Below are positions 51,400 through 59,302 of a stretch of 64,000 bases of DNA, piece after piece. The position numbers and the translations under genes are program-made. Position 1 is the first letter of the stretch. Each line of letters opens with the position of its first letter. Origin of the DNA: Bradyrhizobium campsiandrae (GTDB lineage Bacteria; Pseudomonadota; Alphaproteobacteria; Rhizobiales; Xanthobacteraceae); the NCBI RefSeq assembly GCF_014529705.1, contig NZ_JAANIH010000021.1, positions 62,001 to 126,000 of the forward strand, in the 5' to 3' direction. The notes under the pieces are model-generated. The model was given only the letters and a program-made list of their open reading frames with translations. It was not told the DNA's origin and did not search any database.

Positions 51400-53247
51400 T
51401 CACGTCGCCGTCAAAATATCGACCTTGGTGTTGGCCACGATCAGTCGATCGGCCAGCAGCTGCGCCAGATTGCGCATGATGCGCTCGCTCGCCCGTGGGT
51501 GCTGCTTGCGAAAGCGCTCGAAATCCTTCAGCGGCACCTCGAAGGCGGTCGCCGCCATATCCGCGAATACGTCGGCGGAGCGGGTGGCTTCGATCAGGGC
51601 CATCTCTCCAAAGGCCATGCCCGCCGTGAGTGTTGCCAGCCTGACGCCGTCGGGCAGGGTGACATGCACCGCGCCGCTGCGCAGGAAGAACAGGGCGTCC
51701 GCAGGATCGCCCGCCGTGACGATCTTCGCGCCGGACTGGTAGGTCCTGATGGTGCAGATCGAGGCCAGATCCGTCAATTCTTCCGTGCTGAGGCCGTCGA
51801 GCAGTGGTTGCTCGGACAATTCGGTTGTCTCGTGAAAATCGATCGAGCCGCCATAGCGGTAGACGATCTGGTCTTCCGCCCATTCGATCGCGGTATCGAG
51901 CAGATAGAAGTCGCGGACGTTTTTCAGCTCCGCCGTCCATTCTCTTAAGGTATTCCATTCCTTCGATGCACGCCTGACGCCCGAAATCACCACGGTGACG
52001 TTGAGCGCGGCAAGGTCTTCGAACGCTTCGGCGATCAGCCGCGCGCCCGCGCGCGTGGTGGAGGTCACGCGATGCAGATCAAAGATCACGAATTGCGGCC
52101 GCGGCCGTTCGGCCAGCCGGCGCGAGACATAGTCGACCGCCGAAAGCGACAAAGTGCCGACGAGCTCGATGATCCGCACCTCCTGCTCATGCGCCGCCAG
52201 GATCTCGCGCTCCTGCTGGCGGCGAACGCGGCGTGACGGGCTCTTGCCGATGTCGTAGTCGGCGATGACCGCGTTGCGCGCGTCGTCGCTGCGGTTGAGC
52301 ATGTGCAGGTCGTAATGCGAGGATAGCGCCTCGCAGACCTTGATCCCGCGCACGCTGTTGCCGTGCCTGTCGAGCTTCGGCGAGTAGCTGCCGAGCCCGA
52401 GACGGGCGGGGAGGGCGGCCAGAATGCCGCCGCCGACCCCGCTCTTGGCGGGAATGCCGATGCGGTAGATCCATTCGCCGGCATAATCGTACATGCCCGA
52501 CGACGTCATCACCGACAGCGTGCGCGAGATCGCATAGGGCGTCAGCACCTGCTCGCCGGTCACCGGATTGACGCCGCGGTTTGCGAGCGTCGCCGCCATC
52601 ACCGCGATGTCGCGCGCGGAGACCAGCACCGCACATTGCCGGAAATAGACGTCCAGCACGCCAGCCACATTGTCCGAAATCACCGCATTGGTCTTGAGGA
52701 GATAGCCGATGGCGCGGTTGCGATCGCCGGTCTGGCTTTCCGAGGTGTATACGGCCTCGTCGACGGCGAGGTCGCGCCCGGCAAAGCGGCTGAGCGCAAG
52801 CCTGATCTGCTCGAAGGCATCCGTGCCCTTGCTGTCGTAGATCAGCCCGGTGCAAGCGATCGCGCCGGCATTGACCATCGGATTGAACGGATGGTTCTCC
52901 GCATTGAGCCGGATCGAGTTGAAAGGGTCGCCAGAGGGTTCGACGCCGATCGCGCTCTCGACCTTGCTCGCGCCGAGCAGGTCCAGCGCCAGCGCGAATA
53001 CGAACGGCTTTGACATCGACTGGATGGTGAATGGCACCCTGGAGTCGCCGACCTCATAGACATGACCGTCCAGCGTGGCGAGACTGATGCCAAAATAGGC
53101 AGGATCGGCCTTGCTCAGTTCGGGGATGTAATCGGCGACGTGACCTGACGTCTCGGCGGAGAATTCATTGAGGCACGTGTCGAGAAACCGCAGCAGGGGC
53201 GGCTTCGAGCGGGTCCAGGCGGAGGAAAGCGACGAAAGCGGTGTCAT
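51400..53247 (-). CDS. glsA: Glutaminase A fused to STAS and cyclic-nucleotide-binding domains
   Basis: 615 residues from ATG 53247 (TTG 53262 is possible), twice the ~310 of ordinary GlsA. Residues 20-310 are the serine-dependent glutaminase, with S-x-x-K at Ser77-Lys80 (TIQSMSKPF), NPMVNAGAI, TSESQTGDRNRA and VGGGILAALP. Residues 355-455 form a STAS domain (VRIIELVGTLSLSAVDYV, FVIFDLHRVTSTTRAGA). Residues 478-600 form a Crp-type cNMP-binding domain with phosphate-cassette-like FGEMAL...TRSA at 546-557. It should deaminate glutamine to glutamate in the cytosol, with activity possibly gated by a nucleotide or by STAS-mediated partners. No membrane segment is visible. Confidence 0.9.
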   Translation of the reverse strand: MTPLSSLSSAWTRSKPPLLRFLDTCLNEFSAETSGHVADYIPELSKADPAYFGISLATLDGHVYEVGDSRVPFTIQSMSKPFVFALALDLLGASKVESAIGVEPSGDPFNSIRLNAENHPFNPMVNAGAIACTGLIYDSKGTDAFEQIRLALSRFAGRDLAVDEAVYTSESQTGDRNRAIGYLLKTNAVISDNVAGVLDVYFRQCAVLVSARDIAVMAATLANRGVNPVTGEQVLTPYAISRTLSVMTSSGMYDYAGEWIYRIGIPAKSGVGGGILAALPARLGLGSYSPKLDRHGNSVRGIKVCEALSSHYDLHMLNRSDDARNAVIADYDIGKSPSRRVRRQQEREILAAHEQEVRIIELVGTLSLSAVDYVSRRLAERPRPQFVIFDLHRVTSTTRAGARLIAEAFEDLAALNVTVVISGVRRASKEWNTLREWTAELKNVRDFYLLDTAIEWAEDQIVYRYGGSIDFHETTELSEQPLLDGLSTEELTDLASICTIRTYQSGAKIVTAGDPADALFFLRSGAVHVTLPDGVRLATLTAGMAFGEMALIEATRSADVFADMAATAFEVPLKDFERFRKQHPRASERIMRNLAQLLADRLIVANTKVDILTAT

Positions 53248-53400
53248 TGCCTTCTTGTGCAACGCAATCAGGGGACACGCAACCCGTCAGATGCCCATGA
53301 CGCGCCCCTCATGGCGTCCGAACGCAAGACATGGCGCGCCATCGCGCCGTTATTGTCTGTTGCAGGTTGTCGCGGATGAGAAGCCGCGGGCGGCGCCCGC

Positions 53401-53620
53401 TCAACGCGCGACGATCGCGATGGCTGTCCTTCTGCAACGAGGTCATCGAACTTCACGAGCAGCGATGCGAGCGTACCGCTCGCCGGCGAGGACACCGGTA
53501 TCTCCATCTTCATGGCTTCGACGACCACAACGTCGTCGCCATCGGCAACGGTTCCTCCAACCTACACGGGAGTTGCGCAGATGCGGCCGGCGACATCAGT
53601 GCGATCTTAATTTCTGGCAT
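53401..53620 (-). pseudogene. Decayed biotin carboxyl carrier protein gene (accB-like)
   Basis: Read from ATG 53620, the frame starts MPEIKI, then continues in another frame as TDVAGRICATPV, hits TAG (53564-53562), and goes on as VGGTVADGDDVVVVEAMKME with the EAMKME biotinylation motif and SSPASGTLASLLVKFDDLVAEGQ-type tail. A second frame change after the Gln leads to AIAIVAR and TGA at 53403-53401. Restoring one base near 53601-53602 and one at 53423/53424 gives exactly 222 nt (73 codons plus stop), the size of small carrier subunits. So the gene has two single-base deletions and one nonsense mutation. It is divergent from iclR and near a carboxyltransferase that would need such a carrier. 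Confidence 0.75.
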
Positions 53621-53676
53621 GCCATCGCCTTTTTGTTGTCGTCGCAAAATGCCTGAGGTAGCGTCGTTCACAAAGT

Positions 53677-53700
53677 GGAATTTAATTCCGCAGAGCGGAA
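53677..53700. promoter_or_regulatory. Overlapping palindromes, probable IclR operator
   Basis: GGAAT-TTA-ATTCC (53677-53689) overlaps TTCCGC-AGA-GCGGAA (53686-53700). Both are perfect, and the second is of the 15-bp type bound by IclR-family regulators. The site ends 15 bp before the iclR ATG and is 57 bp upstream of the decayed carrier gene. Confidence 0.6.
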
Positions 53701-53715
53701 CAAACGGTAGGGATC

Positions 53716-54690
53716 ATGGGACGACGTTCGGAGCGGTTGAGCAGACAAGGTGCGCTCGCTGGTGATGCCGGTGAGGGTGATGTCATTCAGGTGGTGTCGC
53801 GCGCGTTCGACGTGTTGCGATGCTTCGAGGGCCACGAGGCGCGGCTCGGCAATCTCGAGATTTCAAATCGCTGCGGTCTGCCGCGCTCGACGGTGTCGCG
53901 ACTGACGCACACGCTGACGCGCATGGGCCAGCTCGTCTATCTGCCGCGCGACCAGAAATATCGGATAGGTCCAAGCGCCGTGGCGATGAGCGCCTCGATG
54001 ATGAAGGGCGCGCAGCTGCGCAGCATGATCCGCCAGCGGCTGCAGGAAGTTGCCGAGCAATTGCCAGGCACCGTCGGCTTCGTCGTGCCTGATCGCTTCC
54101 ATCTGGTCTATCTGCAGTTCGCGCGCTCGGCTTCGGCGCTCGGCCTGCACGAGGGCACCGGCAGCCGCATCTCGATGGCCTCCACGGCTGCGGGCGCCGC
54201 CTACACCGCAGCACTGGCACCTGAGGTCGGCGATGCCTTCATCAACGACATGGAGCGCGAAGCGCCCGAGGCCGTCAAGATCCTGCGGCCGCGGATCGAG
54301 GCCAACAGGCAGTCGCTGCGCGAGCGCGGCTATGTCACGGCTTGCGGCTTGTGGAGCCCGCACATCAATGGCCTTGCGGTGCCGATCTGGTCGCCGCAGT
54401 ACCAGACCTTCGTGGTCGTCACGATCGGGCTTCTGTCGGCGATGTATGACGAACAGCGTCTGCATGACGAAGTCGCCCCGCTGATGCTGGCGCTTGGGCG
54501 TTCGCTTGGCAGCCTGATGGAGGGGGCCGAAGGCGACGCCTTCAACAATCGCGTCGCGCGTAAACCGGTCGCAATATCGGTCCATAAAAATAATAAGCCG
54601 ATCCATTCGGAGGGAGTGAATGAACTGGAAGCCGGAACTCGACGAGCTCGCCCGGCGCCAAGCCTTCGCGCGGGAGATGGGCGGCGTTGA
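53716..54690 (+). CDS. IclR family regulator
   Basis: 324 residues, longer than the usual ~260. The N-terminal winged helix is seen at about residues 23-85 (VVSRAFDVLRCFEGHEARLG, CGLPRSTVSRLTHTLTRMGQ), followed by the GAF-like effector domain (SMASTAAGAAYTAAL, ERGYVTACGLWSPHINGLAV). The last ~45 residues lie beyond the family core, and the gene overlaps the carboxyltransferase by 71 nt. Its likely targets are itself, the decayed carrier gene and the carboxyltransferase. Confidence 0.88.
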   Translation: MGRRSERLSRQGALAGDAGEGDVIQVVSRAFDVLRCFEGHEARLGNLEISNRCGLPRSTVSRLTHTLTRMGQLVYLPRDQKYRIGPSAVAMSASMMKGAQLRSMIRQRLQEVAEQLPGTVGFVVPDRFHLVYLQFARSASALGLHEGTGSRISMASTAAGAAYTAALAPEVGDAFINDMEREAPEAVKILRPRIEANRQSLRERGYVTACGLWSPHINGLAVPIWSPQYQTFVVVTIGLLSAMYDEQRLHDEVAPLMLALGRSLGSLMEGAEGDAFNNRVARKPVAISVHKNNKPIHSEGVNELEAGTRRARPAPSLRAGDGRR

Positions 54691-56179
54691 CAAGGTCAAG
54701 CGACAACATGACCAGGGCCGGCTGACTGTTCGGGAACGCATCGACAGACTGATCGACAAGGGCAGCTTCCACGAAATCGGTGCCGTCTCCGGCATCGGCG
54801 AGTACGATTCCGGCGGCGATCTCAAGAAATTGACGCCGGCGAACTGCGTGTTCGGCCGCGCCCGCGTCGACGGCCGCACCGTGGTGGTCGTCGGCGATGA
54901 CTTCACCGTGCGGGGCGGTTCGGCGGATGCGTCGATCTCGGCGAAGCCGCTGATGGCGGAGGAGATGGCGCACGACTTCCGTCTGCCCATCATCCGCATC
55001 ATCGAAGGCTCCGGCGGCGGCGGTTCGGTCAAGACCATCGAGACCAAGGGCGCGGCGAATCTGCCCGGCGGTATCGGCGGCACCCGCTGGTATCGCTTCA
55101 CGACGGAGAATCTGTCTTGCGTGCCCGTTGTCGCGCTCGGCCTCGGCTCGGTCGCGGGCCTGGGCGCCGCGCGCCTTGCCGCCAGCCACTATTCCATCAT
55201 GACGCGTAAATCCGCGATGTTCGTCGCGGGGCCGCCTGTCGTGAAGGCGCTGGGGCAGGATCTCTCCAAAGAGGAGCTCGGCGGCGCCGATATCCAAACC
55301 CGCGCCGGCGCGGTCGATCATGCGGTCGACACGGAAGAGGAGGCTTTCGCCTGCGCGCGACGCTTTCTCTCTTACCTGCCGTCGTCAGTCCACGAGCTGC
55401 CACCGACTCTGCCCTGCGCCGACAATCCGGAGCGCAGCGACGAGGCGCTGATGAATGCGGTGCCGCGCAATCGCAAGCAGGTTTACAAGGTCAGGCCGAT
55501 CATCGAGTCCGTCGTCGACAGGGGCTCGTTCTTTGAGGTCGCCAAGAGTTTCGGCAAGCCTGTTATCGTTGGTCTGGCGCGCCTCGAGGGCAGGGCCGTG
55601 ATGCTGCTTGCCAGCGACAGCTTTCACTATGGCGGCTCCTGGACGGCGGATGCGTGCCAGAAGGTGGTGCGCTGGGTCGACTTTGCCGAGACCTTCCACC
55701 TGCCAATCGTCTATCTCATGGATTGCCCCGGCTTCATGATCGGTCTCGAGGCCGAGAAGGCTGCGACCATCCGCCATGGCGTCCGTGCCATGGCCGCGGT
55801 CAACCAGACCACCGTGCCCTGGTGCACCGTCATCCTGCGCAACGCTTTTGGCGTCGCAGGCGTCGTGCATCAACCGGCCGACCGCTTCTCGATCCGCTAC
55901 GCCTGGCCGTCGGCCTATTGGGGCTCGCTGCCGCTCGAAGGCGGCATCGAGGCCGCCTATCGCGCGGATATCGATGCGGCCGAGGACAAGGCGGCGAAGC
56001 TGAAAGAGATCGAGGAGCGTCTGAACAAGCTGCGCTCGCCGTTCCGCTCGGCCGAGAAATTCTGGGTCGAGGAAATCATCGATCCCAGAAAGACGCGCTC
56101 GCTGCTGTGCGAGTTCGCACGCCTCGCCGAGCCGCTGCGCAAGGCAGGGCCGCCGGAGAACATGACGATCAGGCCGTGA
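54620..56179 (+). CDS. Acyl-CoA carboxylase carboxyltransferase subunit
   Basis: 519 residues with GGAGGGAG upstream of ATG 54620. Two crotonase-fold carboxyltransferase halves are present, N half (residues ~20-260; RLTVRERIDRLIDKGSFHEI, RIIEGSGGGGSV) and C half (~285-510; IIESVVDRGSFFEV, FLPIVYLMDCPGFMIG-type, ATIRHGVRAM, RNAFGVAGVV). This matches beta subunits of propionyl-/methylcrotonyl-/geranyl-CoA carboxylases. A biotin carrier and a biotin carboxylase are needed; the nearby carrier gene is broken and no carboxylase is in the window, so partners must come from elsewhere. Confidence 0.9.
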   Translation: MNWKPELDELARRQAFAREMGGVDKVKRQHDQGRLTVRERIDRLIDKGSFHEIGAVSGIGEYDSGGDLKKLTPANCVFGRARVDGRTVVVVGDDFTVRGGSADASISAKPLMAEEMAHDFRLPIIRIIEGSGGGGSVKTIETKGAANLPGGIGGTRWYRFTTENLSCVPVVALGLGSVAGLGAARLAASHYSIMTRKSAMFVAGPPVVKALGQDLSKEELGGADIQTRAGAVDHAVDTEEEAFACARRFLSYLPSSVHELPPTLPCADNPERSDEALMNAVPRNRKQVYKVRPIIESVVDRGSFFEVAKSFGKPVIVGLARLEGRAVMLLASDSFHYGGSWTADACQKVVRWVDFAETFHLPIVYLMDCPGFMIGLEAEKAATIRHGVRAMAAVNQTTVPWCTVILRNAFGVAGVVHQPADRFSIRYAWPSAYWGSLPLEGGIEAAYRADIDAAEDKAAKLKEIEERLNKLRSPFRSAEKFWVEEIIDPRKTRSLLCEFARLAEPLRKAGPPENMTIRP

Positions 56180-56316
56180 GGCCGGGCCGTCCACGTGCCG
56201 GAACTTAACCCAGGTTAGTCGCGCGCTCTCTTCCGCCGCGCTTCGGGCTCATTTCAGCCAAACCAATATCGGTCTCTCGCGACCGGGGCAGGACCCTCCA
56301 ACCCAGAGTCCTGCAA

Positions 56317-56853
56317 ATGATCAAGCTGGTTCTTTCAGCGTGCGTTTTTGTTGTTGCCACCTCCACCGCCGCAGAAGCGCGGTCCTATCGCAACCTCCAA
56401 GCTCCCGAATGCAATATCACAATGCCCTGCGATTTCTCGTACGCGCAGCCGCGCCGCGAGCGGGCTCCCAGGCCGTCATTGCAGGCCTATCGCGCAACAC
56501 AGATGACGGTGACCAACGCGGGCTATGCCGCGACGACCCTCAGCGTCACCGGTGATCGCGTCATCGGCGGCCGCCCGGCCGGCTGCCCCTCATCCTTTTG
56601 CGGCTGCGGTGCCGCGATCCGCGTGTTCGGTCATGTCGTGCCGGAATTGAATCTCGCGTCGAACTGGCTGCACTTTCCGCGCGCGGCGCCGGCGCCGGGA
56701 ATGGTCGCCGCGCGCCACGGGCACGTCTTCGTCCTGGAGCAGCCGCTCGGCGGCGACATGTGGATGGCGTATGATGCCAATTCGGGCGGTCACGCGACGC
56801 GCATGCACGCGCGTTCGCTGCGCGGCTACACCGTCGTCAACCCGCGCGGCTAA
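56317..56853 (+). CDS. Secreted protein of unknown function, 178 aa
   Basis: 178 residues with a clear signal peptide (LVLSACVFVVATSTAAEA, cleavage near ARS). Two Cys groups are seen: ECNITMPC early in the mature protein and GCPSSFCGCG mid-way. The C-terminal part (WLHFPRAAPAPGMVAARHGH, VFVLEQPLGGDMWMAYDANS) is compact and polar, ending VVNPRG. Family not recognised; the mature part looks globular and periplasmic or extracellular. Confidence 0.75.
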   Translation: MIKLVLSACVFVVATSTAAEARSYRNLQAPECNITMPCDFSYAQPRRERAPRPSLQAYRATQMTVTNAGYAATTLSVTGDRVIGGRPAGCPSSFCGCGAAIRVFGHVVPELNLASNWLHFPRAAPAPGMVAARHGHVFVLEQPLGGDMWMAYDANSGGHATRMHARSLRGYTVVNPRG

Positions 56854-56878
56854 GAAACAACGAGGGTGCCCGGCTCGC

Positions 56879-56944
56879 TCACGGCCGGAGTATCTCGCCT
56901 GGATTGATGATGGTCTGCGGATCGCGCGCGCCAGGCGTTCTTTT
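56879..56944 (-). pseudogene. Relic of the 3' end of an FAD-linked oxidase gene
   Basis: On the minus strand the last codons read ARDPQTIINPGEILRP then TGA (56881-56879). This parallels the end of the intact FAD-linked oxidase at 59303, ALDPQNIMNPGKVLRV. DNA is also alike over about 45 bp, including the shared TCTGCGGATCG. Upstream the similarity fades after a few codons and no other part of such a gene is found, so this is a short remnant. Confidence 0.55.
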
Positions 56945-57104
56945 CCGACGAGTATCGCTGCCCTCAGTTTTGTTTCAGTTGTTGCGGCGCCGCCCGAACG
57001 GCTGACCTGCGACGTTCAACCCGCATCGAACGCCATGGGGCCCCCTGCAGCCCGCGAGGAGCCCGTGGCGTCTTTCGAGGGACAGGACGTTGAGGACAAT
57101 CGTC

Positions 57105-58553
57105 ATGCATGGCGGTACCGGATCATTATCGCGTGCATCCAGGCGCGTGCTGCCAATTCTGATTGCCCTGGCGGCGGTGCCCTGCCAGTCGCCCACGGTG
57201 GAAGGCGCCGACCGCCGGACTGCGAAGCAGGAGCAGGTAACCAGCCCGACCGATGCGCGGTTCGTGTCCCTCGGGGTCGGAAAGTCCTTCGTGATCGACC
57301 TTCCACGCGACGTGAAGGATGTGCTGGTCGCGGATCCGAAGATCGCCAATGTCGTGCTGCGATCGGCGCAGCGCGCCTATATCATCGGCGCGGCGGTGGG
57401 GCAGACCAACGTGGTGTTTTTCGACACCGCCGGCCAGTCGATCACGGCTTATGACATCGCGGTCAAGCGTGACTTGAACGGCGTTCGGGCCGCGCTGAGG
57501 CAGGCGCTTCCCGCGGCCAACATCCAGATCGACGGCGTCGGCGACGGCGTCATATTGACCGGCACCGCTGCGACGCCCGTCGAGGCCCAGCAGGCCAACG
57601 ACATCGCCGCGCGCCTCACAGGCGGCGCCGAAAAGGTCGTCAACACGATCACGGTTCGAGGACGGGACCAGGTGATGCTGAAGGTGACGATCGCCGAGGT
57701 GTCGCGCCAGATCATCAAGCAGCTCGGCGTCGATCTCAGCACGAGTCTGAGCTCCGGCACGTCCGCCGTCAGTCTGACCAATGCGAACCCCTTCACGGCC
57801 TATGGCAAGAACCTCGTCGACGGCAACAATGTATCCCTGTCGGCCGGCGGGACGACGGCGACGCTGCGGGCGATGGAGAGTGCCGGCGTGATGCGCACCT
57901 TGGCTGAGCCGACGCTGACGGCGATCTCGGGAGAGTCCGCGACCTTCATCTCCGGCGGCGAGTTTCCGGTTCCCGCGGGCTATTCCTGCGATCCGACCAC
58001 TCATGTCTGCACCACGCAGATCAGCTTCAAGAGGTTCGGAATGTCGCTCAGCTTCACGCCGGTCGTGCTGGCGGAAGGCCGCATCAGCCTGCATCTGATG
58101 ACCGAGGTGTCGGATTTGTCGAATGAGAACTCCATCACTCTGTCCCAGGCCGTGAGCGAGAGTACGACCAACTCGCTGACCGTGCCGTCGATCAAGACGC
58201 GGCGGGCCGAGAGCACGCTGGAGGTTCCCTCCGGCGGCTCCATGGCCATCGCGGGCCTGATTCAGGACCAGACCAAGCGGGCGGTGAACGGGTTGCCCGG
58301 GCTCATGCAGGTGCCGGTGCTGGGTGCGCTGTTCCGCAGCCAGGATTTCGTCAACAACCAGACAGGGCTCGTCGTTCTCGTGACGCCTTACGTGGTCCGC
58401 GCCGTGAGCCCGAGAGAGCTGTCGCGGCCGGACGACGGCTTCGTCGCCGCGAGCGACCCGCAATCCGCGCTCGTCGGCAACATCAACCGAATCTACGGCC
58501 GAACCGGGCCGACGAGAGGCCGCCGCGGCGATATCGGCATCATCACCGACTGA
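57105..58553 (+). CDS. CpaC/RcpA-like type II/III secretion secretin
   Basis: 482 residues from ATG 57105, which has TGAGGA 9 nt upstream; a TTG at 57090 is less likely. Signal-like N-terminus, then the pilus-secretin N domain (LGVGKSFVIDLPRDVKDVLV, ADPKIANVVLRSAQRAYIIG), a BON-like region and the secretin core (TLAEPTLTAISGESATFISG, GEFPVP, TRRAESTLEVPSGGSMAIAG, PVLGALFRS, LVVLVTPYVV). It would form an outer-membrane ring for a Tad/Flp-type pilus. No other pilus gene (cpaB, cpaE, cpaF, tadB) is in the window, so it is an orphan here. Confidence 0.88.
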   Translation: MHGGTGSLSRASRRVLPILIALAAVPCQSPTVEGADRRTAKQEQVTSPTDARFVSLGVGKSFVIDLPRDVKDVLVADPKIANVVLRSAQRAYIIGAAVGQTNVVFFDTAGQSITAYDIAVKRDLNGVRAALRQALPAANIQIDGVGDGVILTGTAATPVEAQQANDIAARLTGGAEKVVNTITVRGRDQVMLKVTIAEVSRQIIKQLGVDLSTSLSSGTSAVSLTNANPFTAYGKNLVDGNNVSLSAGGTTATLRAMESAGVMRTLAEPTLTAISGESATFISGGEFPVPAGYSCDPTTHVCTTQISFKRFGMSLSFTPVVLAEGRISLHLMTEVSDLSNENSITLSQAVSESTTNSLTVPSIKTRRAESTLEVPSGGSMAIAGLIQDQTKRAVNGLPGLMQVPVLGALFRSQDFVNNQTGLVVLVTPYVVRAVSPRELSRPDDGFVAASDPQSALVGNINRIYGRTGPTRGRRGDIGIITD

Positions 58554-58668
58554 CGTGCTGGCCGGCAACGTTCAGGCAATCTTCGCAACATCTGAAAACA
58601 TCTTCGTCAACTTCCTGCGGTCATCGGGGCCTAGGACGCACGCAGATTTTACCAATCAGGATCGGCAG

Positions 58669-59163
58669 ATGCTCTTGAAGTCCATGGCCGCGCGAACCTT
58701 CGCCGGCGCAACTTGCCTCGCGCTTGTCGTCGTTAGTCCGTCGCACGCGGAGGCCGTGTTCGACAGCCTGGCCGGCGCATGGTCGGGCACCGGTACCATG
58801 AAGCCGTCGGACGGCCCACGCGAAAAAGTCCGCTGCAAGGTGGCGTACAACGTCACGAAGCCAGGACGATCCCTGACGCTCGACCTGCGTTGCGCCAGCG
58901 ATGCTTACAAAATGGTGCTGTCGGCCAACATCGAGCAAAGCGGGACGGAGCTGTCAGGCAACTGGTTCGAGAGCGAGTACCGGCAGGGCGGCAAGGTCTA
59001 TGGCACCAACAAGGACGGTCTGATCGAGGCGCGCATCGAGGGCAACACCGTCGCTGCGCTGGTGACGATCCAGACCAAAAGCAACCATCAATCCTTCTTG
59101 ATGGAAGCACCGGGCTCGTGGATGTCGGAGGTCGCGATCGAATTGAACAAGGACGCCAGGTGA
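58669..59163 (+). CDS. Small secreted protein of unknown function, 164 aa
   Basis: 164 residues from ATG 58669. A signal peptide ends near SPSHA, then a beta-rich lipocalin/avidin-like-looking sequence: LAGAWSGTGTMKPSDGPREK, VRCKVAYNVTKPGRSLTLDL, GTELSGNWFESEYRQGG. The G-x-W near the mature N-terminus and alternating pattern suggest a small barrel. Two Cys could form a disulfide. No family name assigned. It follows the secretin by 115 bp but its role there is unknown. Confidence 0.7.
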   Translation: MLLKSMAARTFAGATCLALVVVSPSHAEAVFDSLAGAWSGTGTMKPSDGPREKVRCKVAYNVTKPGRSLTLDLRCASDAYKMVLSANIEQSGTELSGNWFESEYRQGGKVYGTNKDGLIEARIEGNTVAALVTIQTKSNHQSFLMEAPGSWMSEVAIELNKDAR

Positions 59164-59302
59164 CGTCGACCACGCGGGCTCTCCCCGATTTGTAACAGTC
59201 GATTGCCGGACGGGCGGAGGCCACGCTGTCGCCGCCAACGGCTGGTTGCTCAGTCCGGGCGGCCGGGGGAGGCGCCGGAGGTTTCGACGCGAAGTTTCTA
59301 GC

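Noticed and set aside
53268..53528. 86-codon minus-strand frame as an intact biotin-carrier gene
   Set aside because: It starts inside the domain at V-V-E-A-M-K-M, lacks the N-terminal half of the fold and runs past the true stop after a frameshift; it is better described as part of a pseudogene.
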